DNA from: Methylotenera sp.
GTDB taxonomy: Bacteria; Pseudomonadota; Gammaproteobacteria; Burkholderiales; Methylophilaceae
Length of the DNA: 38,509 nucleotides
Reading direction: 5' to 3'
Assembly: GCA_020035195.1 (NCBI GenBank)
Contig: JAIQBT010000070.1
Coordinates: forward strand, 1-38,509
The position numbers and the translations under genes are program-made. Below the pieces are notes generated by a model. The model had not been told where the DNA came from, made no database searches, and saw only the letters and a program-made list of their open reading frames with translations. Below are positions 29,986 through 38,509 of the stretch, one piece after another; the stretch's first letter is position 1; each line of letters opens with the position of its first letter.

Positions 29986-30720
29986 ATGAGCACCGACAAC
30001 CCCAGTTCCATCCCGCAGTTTAGGCAAGTGCCTGCCAGCCACGCGTGGGCATGGACAGTCAGCGGCTTTCAATTGTTTAGAGCAAACCCGGCCATGTGGA
30101 TCATCCTTTGGGTCATCTACTTGGCCATTATTTTACCCATCTCCTTAATCCCCTTGTTGGGTTCGGTGTTGACCACCTTGTTGGCGCCGGTATTCGCTGC
30201 CGGCATGATGTGGGGTAGCCGAGCCGTGGCCCATCAGCAAGATTTGGAAATCAACCATTTGTTTGAAGGCTTCAAGAAAAACACCGCGCAACTGGTCACC
30301 GTTGGTGGCATTTACATGGCCTGCTTGCTGGCCGTGGCCGTCATGGTGGTGGTCAACATGGACAGCGCCACCATTGCCGCCATCAAGCTCAATCAAGATT
30401 TAACGCCAGACCAAACCGATGCCATGCTGCGCCCTTTATTGTTCGCCATGCTGTTGATAGTGCCGATATTGATGGCGTATTGGTATGCGCCTCTGTTAGC
30501 AGGCTTGCATAATTTGACGGCTCGCCAAGCCATGAAACTAAGCTTTACGGCTTGCCTAAATAACCTGTTACCATTCTTTTTGTACGGGTTGATTTTTACC
30601 GGCTTGTTGCTGTTGGCCATTATCCCGCTGGGCTTAGGCTTGCTCATCGTGGTGCCGGTCATGATGACCAGCTTGTACGCCAGTTATGCCGATGTGTTTG
30701 CGCAGGACACCGGCGCTTAA
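29986..30720 (+). CDS. BPSS1780-type membrane protein
   Basis: 244 aa polytopic protein; HAWAWTVSGFQLFRANPAMWIIL. Confidence 0.8.
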   Translation: MSTDNPSSIPQFRQVPASHAWAWTVSGFQLFRANPAMWIILWVIYLAIILPISLIPLLGSVLTTLLAPVFAAGMMWGSRAVAHQQDLEINHLFEGFKKNTAQLVTVGGIYMACLLAVAVMVVVNMDSATIAAIKLNQDLTPDQTDAMLRPLLFAMLLIVPILMAYWYAPLLAGLHNLTARQAMKLSFTACLNNLLPFFLYGLIFTGLLLLAIIPLGLGLLIVVPVMMTSLYASYADVFAQDTGA

Positions 30721-30730
30721 AGCATTTAAC

Positions 30731-32929
30731 CTATATAGGGCTTAGTTTAGCAAACTCCATGGCCAGCCACTTCAGGCCTTGGTGCCCAAAATTCACCTGC
30801 ACGCGCATGTCGCTGGCATTGCCCTCGTAACTCACCACCACCCCGTTACCAAATTTAGCATGGGCCACTTGCTGGCCTATTTTCCAGGGCATGGCATTCT
30901 TCTGCGTCGCACTTTGTTGCGCGCTCATCATGGCCGGCATGGCATTAAAATCTCGGCCGCTGCCGGAGCGTGCGACCGGTTTGCTGTTGAGGTGCTTGAG
31001 CAAGCCTACCGGGATTTCTTCCAAGAACCGCGATGGGATGCCGTAGCGCACTTTGCCATGCAGCATGCGGCTTTGTGCGTGGCTTAAATACAAGCGTTGG
31101 CGCGCGCGGGTCACCGCCACGTACATCAGGCGGCGCTCTTCCTCCAAGCCTTGCGTTTCGTACAAACTTTGCTCGTGTGGGCACAGGCCTTCTTCCAGGC
31201 CGCTGATAAAGACCACCTTAAATTCCAAGCCTTTGGACGCGTGCACCGTCATCAACTGCAAAGCTTCTTTGCCGACATCGGCTTGGTGCTCGCCGGCTTC
31301 TAAGCTGGCATGACTTAAAAATTGCGTGAGCAAATCTTGCTCGGTTTCGCCGTCCACATTGTTGTGGTTGCCGAAGTCTTGGTTGGTAAACGACACCGCC
31401 GCGGTCACCAACTCTTTCAAGTTTTCGATGCGATCTTCGCCTTCTTTGTCGTTTTCGTAATGCGCCATTAAACCGGATAGGGATGTGGCCAATTCAGTCA
31501 TCTCGGCCAGGCTGATGCCGTAGGCTTGGTCCACCATTTGCCGTATCAAGGCCACAAAGCCTTCTATGCCTTTGGCGCCCAATTTGCCGTTGCCGACTTT
31601 ATTAATCGCCGCTTGCCAAATGCTGCAGTCGGCGGCCCGTGCCGTTTCCTGCAATTGTTCTAAACTACGGGCGCCTATGCCGCGCGCCGGGAAGTTAATC
31701 ACGCGCAGCAGCGCCGTGTCATCGTTGGCATTGGCAATCAAGCGCATGTAAGCCAAGGCGTGTTTGATTTCTGCGCGTTCAAAAAAGCGCAAGCCGCCGT
31801 ACACGCGGTAAGGCAGGTTGGCTGAAAACAGCGCGTGTTCTAAGATGCGTGATTGCGCGTTGGATCGGTACAGTAGGGCGATCTCGCCCAAGGAAGTGCC
31901 CTCGCAATGCAGCATTTTAATTTCATCGACGATAAATTGCGCTTCGTCATTATCGTTGTACGCATCGTAAACGCGTACCGGTTCGCCCGCGCCGGCCGAG
32001 GTCCAAAGGTTTTTGCCTAAGCGGTTGGTGTTGTGCGAAATGATGGCGTTGGCCGCGTCTAAAATATTGCTGTGTGAGCGGTAGTTTTCTTCCAGTTTAA
32101 CGATGTGCTGTATGGCGTAGTCTTTTTCAAAGTCGCGCATATTGCCCACTCGCGCACCGCGAAAGCCATAGATGGATTGGTCATCGTCGCCCACCGCAAA
32201 CATGCAATTGTCGGCGCCCGCCAGCAGCTTCAACCACAAGTATTGCAATCGATTGGTGTCTTGAAACTCATCGACCAAGATGTATTTAAAGCGGCTTTGG
32301 TAATGCTGCCGAATGTTGGCATCGCGCTCCAATAACTCGTAGCAACGCAATAGCAATTCAGCAAAATCGGCCACGCCGTCGCGCTGACATTGCTTATCGT
32401 ATTCTTCAAAAATTTCCCGCATTTTTTGCGAGTGCGCATCGTAGGCTTCCACTTTATTGGCGCGCAAGCCTTCGTCTTTGCAACCATTGATAAAGTTTTG
32501 CACTTGCTTGGGCGGGAATTTTTCGTCGTCCACATTCATCAGCTTCATTAAGCGTTTGATGACAGACAACTGATCGGCGATGTCTAAAATTTGAAAGCTG
32601 GCAGGTAAATCGGCTTCGCGGTGATGCGCGCGCAATAAGCGATTGCACAGGCCATGAAAAGTGCCTACCCACATGCCGCGCGTGTTAATCGGCAATGAGG
32701 CGGTGATGCGCGTGAGCATTTCTTTAGCGGCTTTGTTGGTAAAAGTAACCGCCAATAAACCGGTGGGCGACACTTGGCCGGTTTGTATCAACCAAGCGAT
32801 GCGCGCCGTCAGTACCCGCGTTTTACCGCTGCCGGCACCGGCCAATATCAAGGCAGATTGGTGTGGCAGGGTGACTGCTTCGAGCTGCTTGTTATTCAGG
32901 TCGGCGAGTAAAGTTGATTGATTTTCCAT
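30731..32929 (-). CDS. uvrD: UvrD-type DNA helicase II
   Basis: LAGAGSGKTRVLTARIAWL, VDEFQDTNRLQY, VTRARQRLYLS motifs; start chosen at MENQSTLLADL. Confidence 0.95.
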   Translation of the reverse strand: MENQSTLLADLNNKQLEAVTLPHQSALILAGAGSGKTRVLTARIAWLIQTGQVSPTGLLAVTFTNKAAKEMLTRITASLPINTRGMWVGTFHGLCNRLLRAHHREADLPASFQILDIADQLSVIKRLMKLMNVDDEKFPPKQVQNFINGCKDEGLRANKVEAYDAHSQKMREIFEEYDKQCQRDGVADFAELLLRCYELLERDANIRQHYQSRFKYILVDEFQDTNRLQYLWLKLLAGADNCMFAVGDDDQSIYGFRGARVGNMRDFEKDYAIQHIVKLEENYRSHSNILDAANAIISHNTNRLGKNLWTSAGAGEPVRVYDAYNDNDEAQFIVDEIKMLHCEGTSLGEIALLYRSNAQSRILEHALFSANLPYRVYGGLRFFERAEIKHALAYMRLIANANDDTALLRVINFPARGIGARSLEQLQETARAADCSIWQAAINKVGNGKLGAKGIEGFVALIRQMVDQAYGISLAEMTELATSLSGLMAHYENDKEGEDRIENLKELVTAAVSFTNQDFGNHNNVDGETEQDLLTQFLSHASLEAGEHQADVGKEALQLMTVHASKGLEFKVVFISGLEEGLCPHEQSLYETQGLEEERRLMYVAVTRARQRLYLSHAQSRMLHGKVRYGIPSRFLEEIPVGLLKHLNSKPVARSGSGRDFNAMPAMMSAQQSATQKNAMPWKIGQQVAHAKFGNGVVVSYEGNASDMRVQVNFGHQGLKWLAMEFAKLSPI

Positions 32930-33039
32930 GGCATTATTATCGCACGGGATGCGCATAAAGTTAGGATGTTCACACGACACAAACTGTTACAAAAGAATAG
33001 GAACCAAACGAAATGACCTTCAGTCTGATAGCGCATGAT

Positions 33040-33147
33040 AGTTAAACTGATGTTTAGCTAGCGTTCCGTTCTTCCTCCCTGAACGGAAGCCTTAATTAAG
33101 GCATTTTGCCCCGGCTCTCTCCCCCTTTGAGTCGGGGCTTTTTTTTA
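33040..33147 (+). ncRNA. candidate small RNA between uvrD and ctaB
   Basis: three successive perfect or near-perfect hairpins (33064-33088, 33089-33102, 33108-33138) ending in an 8-T run; no plus-strand CDS nearby upstream; 5' end is approximate. Confidence 0.55.
33108..33146 (+). terminator. plus-strand Rho-independent terminator
   Basis: GCCCCGGCTC-tctccccctttt-like loop-GAGTCGGGGC followed by TTTTTTTT; no T run on the minus-strand side. Confidence 0.9.
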
Positions 33148-33182
33148 TTTGGTTTAGTCGGGTTTTAACCAGACATCACGGT

Positions 33183-34100
33183 TTAGAAAAACCAGTAATG
33201 ATCCACCAAGAGGGCGGCAAACAGCAGGGTCAAATAAATGATGGAATAGCGGAAGGTGCGTTTGGCCAGATCATCTGAATAGCGACGGTATAAGCCGATC
33301 ACATAAGCCATGAAAATGGCATTTAAAATCACGGACGAGGCCAGGTAAATTAAACCACTCATGCCCATCGCATACGGCATCAAGGCGACAGCCACCAAGA
33401 TGATGGTATAGAGCAAAATGTGCAGCAGGGTGAACGCCTCGCCGTGCGTGACCGGCAACATAGGCATGCCGACTTTAGCGTATTCCTCACGGCGGTATAA
33501 AGCCAAGGCCCAGAAGTGCGGTGGCGTCCAAACGAAGATGATCAAAAACATAATCAGCGATTCAGGTGCGACCACGTTGTTGACGGCGGCCCAGCCCAAT
33601 ATCGGTGGCATGGCACCGGAGGCGCCGCCAATCACGATGTTCATCGGCGTGGCCGGTTTTAAAAACACCGTGTAGACCACCGCATAACCAACAAAGGTAG
33701 CAAAGGTTAGCCACATGGTTAAGGGGTTCACAAAGAAGTACAAAATAGCCAAGCCGGTAGCGCCCAATAGCGTGGCAAACACGCCGGTTTGGCCAGACGA
33801 CACTTGCCCGGTCGGCAAGGCGCGGCCGCGGGTGCGCGCCATGATGGCGTCAATTTTATGTTCGATTAAGCAGTTGAATGCGGCCGCTGCGCCGGACGCA
33901 AAAGCGATGCCCAAGGTAGTGGCTATCAATAAGGACCAAGGCACCATGCCCGGCGTGCCCATAAACATCCCTATCAGTGCGGTAAACACGATAAGGGAAG
34001 TGACCCTGGGCTTGCACAGGGAAAAGAAGTTTTTAAAGCTTGCGCCTAAAGTTTGTTTGGTTTGAGTGGTGCTGGTCATCGTTTGCTCATCGCCTTGCAT
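33183..34100 (-). CDS. ctaB: protoheme IX farnesyltransferase
   Basis: [24 protein letters not shown] and [30 protein letters not shown] UbiA/CtaB motifs. Confidence 0.97.
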   Translation of the reverse strand: MQGDEQTMTSTTQTKQTLGASFKNFFSLCKPRVTSLIVFTALIGMFMGTPGMVPWSLLIATTLGIAFASGAAAAFNCLIEHKIDAIMARTRGRALPTGQVSSGQTGVFATLLGATGLAILYFFVNPLTMWLTFATFVGYAVVYTVFLKPATPMNIVIGGASGAMPPILGWAAVNNVVAPESLIMFLIIFVWTPPHFWALALYRREEYAKVGMPMLPVTHGEAFTLLHILLYTIILVAVALMPYAMGMSGLIYLASSVILNAIFMAYVIGLYRRYSDDLAKRTFRYSIIYLTLLFAALLVDHYWFF

Positions 34101-34155
34101 GGGCCCGGTTAGGGCTTATCCATGCCGTTAAAAAATCCATTAAAAATACCGAGCC

Positions 34156-35181
34156 TTAGCTCGCTTTGCCACCGCTGATTTTGGAGTTAAGCACCACTAA
34201 AATAATCACCAATAGACCGGCGGTAAAGTTGTGCGCCACGGCCAATACCAAGGGCAGGTGCAGCAGCAAATTGCCGATGCCTAAAATAATCTGCGTCAGT
34301 AAAGCCACTAACAATAAAACGCTCCAGCGTTTTAACTGCCAGTATTTTAAGGCAGTTAATCCCACTGCACCTAAGTAAATGAAGCTGATTAAGGCGCCGA
34401 CGCGGTGCGTCCATTGGATGGCCGTTAAGGATGCCAAGGATAGCGCGCCGCCGTCTTTGCTTAACCCAAGCTCGCGCACCATGTGGAAGGCATCGTTAAA
34501 ATCCATGTCCGGCACCCAAGCGCCGTGGCAGGTCGGGAAGTCGGTGCAGGCCAAAGCCGCGTAGTTGGTGCTGGTCCAGCCACCTAAAAATATTTGCGCA
34601 AACAACAAAACCAAGGCTACGCGTATGGCCAAGATCAAGCCGCGACTGGAGACGATGCTGTCGGAGTAATAGCCCCAATGCCGGTGGGTAATCCAGGTGA
34701 GCAAGGCTAGGGTAGACATGCCGCCCAGCAAATGCGCGCTGACGATGGCCGGCTTCAGCAGCATGGTCACGGTCCACATGCCCAGCATGGCTTGAAAGCC
34801 TATCAACAGCAGTAGAAAGGTGGAGGTGTAGGGTGAGCTTTTAATTTCACGGCGCGCTTTCCAGCCCAGCACAAAAATCGCCAACACCATTAAGCCTAAG
34901 GTGCCAGCCAGATAGCGGTGTGCCATTTCGCGCCAGGCTTTGCCCACCATCACGGCGCTGTCCGGGTAAGCCGTTTGCGCTTTAAGGATGGCCGCTTCGC
35001 TTTGCGGCACGGTTAAGGTGCCGTAACACCCTGGCCAATCTGGGCAGCCCAAACCGGCGTCGGTTAAGCGCACGTAAGCGCCCAGCGCCACCACGCTTAA
35101 AGCTAAAACAGTGGCGGCTACCACCAAGCCTTTGAAATAACGGTATGCGTTAGAACTTGGATGCATGCTTAGCCCGCCCAT
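34156..35181 (-). CDS. ctaA: heme A synthase (COX15/CtaA)
   Basis: ALGAYVRLTDAGLGCPDWPGCYG; GGWTSTNYAALACTDFPTCHG; WTHRVGA. Confidence 0.96.
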   Translation of the reverse strand: MGGLSMHPSSNAYRYFKGLVVAATVLALSVVALGAYVRLTDAGLGCPDWPGCYGTLTVPQSEAAILKAQTAYPDSAVMVGKAWREMAHRYLAGTLGLMVLAIFVLGWKARREIKSSPYTSTFLLLLIGFQAMLGMWTVTMLLKPAIVSAHLLGGMSTLALLTWITHRHWGYYSDSIVSSRGLILAIRVALVLLFAQIFLGGWTSTNYAALACTDFPTCHGAWVPDMDFNDAFHMVRELGLSKDGGALSLASLTAIQWTHRVGALISFIYLGAVGLTALKYWQLKRWSVLLLVALLTQIILGIGNLLLHLPLVLAVAHNFTAGLLVIILVVLNSKISGGKAS

Positions 35182-35780
35182 GAAAATCGCAATAAGCGCG
35201 TAACGTCTTTACGCACCGTGGCCAGTGGCAAACTGGCTTGGTAGCTCATCATGAAATGACCCAGCGGATCGACCAAATACAAACGCTTGCTGCTGGCCAC
35301 GTCCTCATTACCCACCTTAAATTGCGCGGTTAAAGGCGCAATCGCCTCAGTCGGTTGGTTAAGCACGATCAGATCCGGGTAATCGCGTTTAATCGCAGCC
35401 ACGTCTTGCGTGCGGGTAATCAACACGCGTTGCGCGCGTGGCATGTCTTTATACAGTGACACATGCAATTGACGCATGTCGTGCAATTTGGCTAAACACA
35501 CGGCCTCGCAATCGTCGGCTATGTAAACTATGCTCCAACGCGTTTTCCAAAAATCGCTGGGCAGTGCTTGGCCGGCTTGGTCTTGCAAGGCCGGTTCGCT
35601 GTTTAGTAAGCGCGCAGGACGCACCAGTTCACCCACGCTTTCGCTGTGTGGCATCCAGTTGAATTTGTACATCAACATCACTACCACTAATGGCACCACA
35701 AAAAAGGTCAGCATCAACACCAGCACGATACGGCCTTTGCGTTGCTGCGCTGCGTCTAAAGTTTGTTCATTGGTTTGCAT
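35169..35780 (-). CDS. membrane-anchored SCO/thioredoxin-like oxidase assembly protein
   Basis: 203 aa, N-terminal TM, WSIVYIADDCEAVCLAKLHDMRQLH with CxxxC; between SURF1 and ctaA. Confidence 0.7.
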   Translation of the reverse strand: MQTNEQTLDAAQQRKGRIVLVLMLTFFVVPLVVVMLMYKFNWMPHSESVGELVRPARLLNSEPALQDQAGQALPSDFWKTRWSIVYIADDCEAVCLAKLHDMRQLHVSLYKDMPRAQRVLITRTQDVAAIKRDYPDLIVLNQPTEAIAPLTAQFKVGNEDVASSKRLYLVDPLGHFMMSYQASLPLATVRKDVTRLLRFSWAG

Positions 35781-35891
35781 GTAACACTCGGTGTAAAAAA
35801 TAAGAGTTAAAAATAAATCGCACTATTGTAACTGCCAGCCTGCTGTTTGCATAAAAAAACTAAACGTCACCAAACCATTATTCCTGCGTCA

Positions 35892-35929
35892 TGGGCGATT
35901 CAGAACGCAGTCTGAGGCGCTGCTCCTAC
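35892..35929 (-). repeat. GTAG-headed REP-like sequence (degenerate)
   Basis: minus strand GTAGGAGCAGCGCCTCAGACTGCGTTCTGAATCGCC, REP-like head plus hairpin. Confidence 0.4.
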
Positions 35930-35964
35930 AAAAATCTAGGAATGATGAAATTCTTTTCATCCCA

Positions 35965-36074
35965 CCGTTCGTGCCGAGCTTGTCGAAGGGTGCCAAGTGC
36001 AAGCTCTAGATAACCGTGATGTTTGTCGGCTTGTTTCTGGACAGTGCATGCTTCGACAAGCTCAGCACGAACGG
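35965..36074. repeat. inverted pair of REP-like 24-mers
   Basis: ccgttcgtgccgagcttgtcgaag (35965-35988) and cttcgacaagctcagcacgaacgg (36051-36074): reverse complements with one mismatch. Confidence 0.85.
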
Positions 36075-36125
36075 GTTGAAAATTGCGGTATTGCGGCGGT
36101 TAACCACCACGCTAATAATCAAGCC

Positions 36126-36902
36126 TTATTGCTCTGGCCTTACTTTGCTAATGCTCATGTACAAAAATATCAGCAAGGTGGCGACCGCAAAGCCAAACCA
36201 TTGGTAAGCGTAGCCCATGTGCGTGGTAATGCGCTCGGCGGACACCGTCCAGTGGCGGACAAAGCCACCAGCCTCACTCGCCGGGTCCAGCTTAATGACC
36301 ATGCTAGACACCTTAAGCGGCACGCGTTGCTGGTAAGCCGCTAAATTCATGTGTTGCCAAACCGCTTGCCAAGGCTGGGTAGGACCGCCGGCGTTAGGCG
36401 CAGTTTTCGCTTCCAAGCTAAATATTTTTTTACTCGGTACCCACACTTGCCCAACCACGGTTTGCACGCCACTGGGGGTGCTAAAATCAGGCAAGCTCGC
36501 GTGCGTTGCGTGGGCCAAAATCCAACCCCGATTCACCAATACGTAATCGCTGCTGCCGCTGATTTTTAACGGGGTAATCACGTGAAAGCCGGCCCGATTG
36601 CCTTCCACTTGGTTGTCCAATAAAAACTGGTATTGGGGCGCGTACTCGCCGCTCACCATCACCTTTTTGTATTGCCAATCGGCTGGCGTTATGCCTGCTT
36701 GTAACGACACCGGAAAAGGCAAAGCACCGTTCACCTTGGCCGCTTCATAGACCGCCTGTATGGCTATTTTTTGCTGCGCTTTATGGTTTTGCCAAAAGCC
36801 AAATTTAATAAACAAAGGGATGCAAACCAAGCACGCGATCACGCCTACCAAGGACGGTTTAAAAACAAAATTAGCTAGCTTACATTGCATGCTTAACCCC
36901 AC
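36126..36902 (-). CDS. SURF1-family oxidase assembly protein
   Basis: FIKFGFWQNHKAQQK; GYAYQWFGFAVATLLIFLYMS; location in the ctaA/ctaB block. Confidence 0.9.
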   Translation of the reverse strand: MGLSMQCKLANFVFKPSLVGVIACLVCIPLFIKFGFWQNHKAQQKIAIQAVYEAAKVNGALPFPVSLQAGITPADWQYKKVMVSGEYAPQYQFLLDNQVEGNRAGFHVITPLKISGSSDYVLVNRGWILAHATHASLPDFSTPSGVQTVVGQVWVPSKKIFSLEAKTAPNAGGPTQPWQAVWQHMNLAAYQQRVPLKVSSMVIKLDPASEAGGFVRHWTVSAERITTHMGYAYQWFGFAVATLLIFLYMSISKVRPEQ

Positions 36903-36976
36903 CGATCGTTTACTGAATTGAAATTACGCGCTATCTGACCCATAATGGTCGATCAAATTCATCGTTAGGTAAAATT

Positions 36977-37171
36977 ATGTTAATTAAAGTATTCATCGTT
37001 TTAACGCTACTGGTCATTGTGGGCAGCTTATTTTCTGCCTTATTCTTTTTATCTAAAGACAAAAGCGGTGGCGACCGCACAGTCAAAGCACTCACCGTGC
37101 GCATAGGGTTATCCATCACGCTGTTTCTATTGCTCATGATTGGCTATTACTTTGGCTTAATCGGTCACTAA
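36977..37171 (+). CDS. DUF2909 twin-TM protein
   Basis: 64 aa, two TM segments, ...DRTVKALTVRIGLSITLFLLLMIGYYFGLIGH. Confidence 0.85.
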   Translation: MLIKVFIVLTLLVIVGSLFSALFFLSKDKSGGDRTVKALTVRIGLSITLFLLLMIGYYFGLIGH

Positions 37172-37221
37172 GCCATACCTTGGTATAAGAACCGCACCGC
37201 GCATTATCCGCTATACCCAAT

Positions 37222-37250
37222 AAAAAGCCACCCCAGGGGTGGCTTTTTTT
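37222..37250. terminator. bidirectional terminator
   Basis: aaaaagccacccc-aggggtggcttttttt. Confidence 0.85.
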
Positions 37251-37291
37251 CGGCCCACGCAATGCGGGCCTATGTCACTAAAACGGCCTGC

Positions 37292-37660
37292 TTATTTATC
37301 GCCTTTGTTGTAAAGCTTTTTAGCCTCCATGTTGCAGTGCTCAGGGTCATGGCCTTTGCTCTCGGCTTTACCTTGCATTTTGCCGTGGCCATGCATGGCT
37401 TTGCGTTCAGCCGCATCAATCTTGCCATCCTTATTGGCATCCATGGCGCTAAACATTTCATCGGCGCGCACTTGGTGCGCTTTAGTAAATTCTTCGCGGC
37501 TAACCATGCCGTCTTTATTCGCATCGGCATCCATCATGCCGTGCTTTTTGTAATCGCAATGTTTTTCATCGCAGTGTTTTTTGCAATGGTGATCGGCATA
37601 CGCCACGCTGCTTAAGCCCAAGGTCAAGGCCGCAATTAGGGCTAGGTGTAATTTCTTCAT
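37292..37660 (-). CDS. exported His/Cys-rich EF-hand protein
   Basis: signal peptide; DADANKDGMVSREEF and DANKDGKIDAAE EF-hand loops; HHCKKHCDEKHCDYKKH segment. Confidence 0.85.
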   Translation of the reverse strand: MKKLHLALIAALTLGLSSVAYADHHCKKHCDEKHCDYKKHGMMDADANKDGMVSREEFTKAHQVRADEMFSAMDANKDGKIDAAERKAMHGHGKMQGKAESKGHDPEHCNMEAKKLYNKGDK

Positions 37661-37786
37661 GGTAACTCCTTTACATTAGTGAACAAGAACAATGCTAAGA
37701 CTATAACGCAAGGCGCTTAGTTTCGATGCTGGGTGGAATAAAAAATTCAGGGGCATACGCTTTAAATGCCCACTAACTTAGCTATC

Positions 37787-37824
37787 CCCATTTCATTTGA
37801 TTGTTGTACAATAATCAAATGAAA
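37787..37824. promoter_or_regulatory. 34-bp near-perfect palindrome over the umuD-like start codon (approximate bounds)
   Basis: TTTCATTTGATTgTTGT/ACAAtAATCAAATGAAA: 17-nt arms, 16/17 complementary. Confidence 0.7.
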
Positions 37825-38439
37825 GATCAACAATCCCCTATCACTAAGCGCGGCGGTAAGCGTCCAGCTGCAGGCCGCAAATCCGGCACCGGTAAATTTG
37901 GCGAGGCCACCGTGGCCTTGCGGGTGCCAGCCAGCCAGGGTGCGGTGATTAAGGATTTTTTAGCGGCCTATCAGCGCAAGCGTTTGGCTAGCGATTTGGA
38001 TGCGGTGGGTGAGCTGAGCTTGCCGGCGCTGCATGCCTTGCCGGTGAGCTTGCCGCTTTACAGCTCTAAGGTATCGGCGGGCTTTCCTAGCCCGGCGGAA
38101 GAGCACGTGGAAAAGCGCTTAAACCCCAATGATTTTTTGATAGACAAACAAGAGGCGACTTTCTTTGTGACCATACAGGGTTATTCAATGATAGACGTGG
38201 GTTTGTTGCCTAACGATAAGGCGGTGGTGGATCGCTCTAAAATCCCTTCGGTGGGTGACATCGTGTTGGCGGTGATCGATGGCGAATTTACCATTAAGAC
38301 CTTGAGCCGTAAAAAAGACGGTGTGCCGCGATTGTTGCCGGCCAACAGCAGTGGGGCGTATGCGCCTATCGAGATTACCGAGGCGATGAACTTTGAAATA
38401 TGGGGCGTGGTGACGGGGTCGTTTAGGCGCTTTAAGTAG
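37819..38439 (+). CDS. umuD: UmuD/LexA-type S24 self-cleaving protein with N-terminal basic extension
   Basis: SAGFPSPAEEHVEKRL cleavage region, GYSMID (Ser), DGEFTIKTL (Lys); N-terminal KRGGKRPAAGRKSGTGKFGEATVALRVPASQ. Confidence 0.88.
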   Translation: MKDQQSPITKRGGKRPAAGRKSGTGKFGEATVALRVPASQGAVIKDFLAAYQRKRLASDLDAVGELSLPALHALPVSLPLYSSKVSAGFPSPAEEHVEKRLNPNDFLIDKQEATFFVTIQGYSMIDVGLLPNDKAVVDRSKIPSVGDIVLAVIDGEFTIKTLSRKKDGVPRLLPANSSGAYAPIEITEAMNFEIWGVVTGSFRRFK

Positions 38440-38509
38440 CCTGAGGGTGGGAAAGAGTCCCCCAAACAATCATCTGCAATCTAATAATATTGTAGGTTTT
38501 GTAATATTG

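Noticed and set aside
36931-37137. 68-aa minus-strand ORF
   Set aside because: Antisense to the DUF2909 twin-TM gene, which is better supported
37262-37615. 117-aa plus-strand hydrophobic ORF
   Set aside because: Antisense to the EF-hand gene, which has a signal peptide and clear motifs
1-38509. CRISPR arrays, transposases, prophage or rRNA genes
   Set aside because: None found: no regularly spaced repeats, no transposase or phage structural motifs

Overview
38.5 kb chromosomal window, probably from a betaproteobacterium (Methylophilales/Nitrosomonadales-like, inferred from gene content only). No rRNA, CRISPR array or transposase gene was seen. Left to right it holds: a DUF1097-type membrane protein; queA; tRNA-Leu(CAA); a Tas-like aldo/keto reductase; a tightly packed 9-gene minus-strand lipid-modification operon (two CFA-synthase-like methyltransferases, DUF1365, FAD amine-oxidase-like protein, fatty-acid desaturase, lipocalin, exported DUF6134-like protein, DUF1295, DUF2878), divergent from msrA and a membrane-anchored peroxiredoxin; a trypsin-like protease with TPR-like tail; a 3-gene electron-transfer module (FHA domain + 10-heme cytochrome c; b-type membrane cytochrome; a fused FAD reductase + 2 cNMP domains + four [4Fe-4S] motifs); a caa3 cytochrome oxidase operon; polA, LOG-family protein, DUF2782, thrB, BPSS1780-type protein and uvrD; heme A/oxidase assembly genes (ctaB, ctaA, SCO-like, SURF1, DUF2909); an EF-hand protein; and a umuD-like gene whose start codon lies inside a 34-bp near-perfect palindrome. 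Best candidates for undescribed biology: the FHA/cNMP-gated redox module, the lipid operon, an orphan plus-strand sRNA candidate with pyrimidine-only hairpin loops between uvrD and ctaB, and the possibly self-regulating UmuD homologue.
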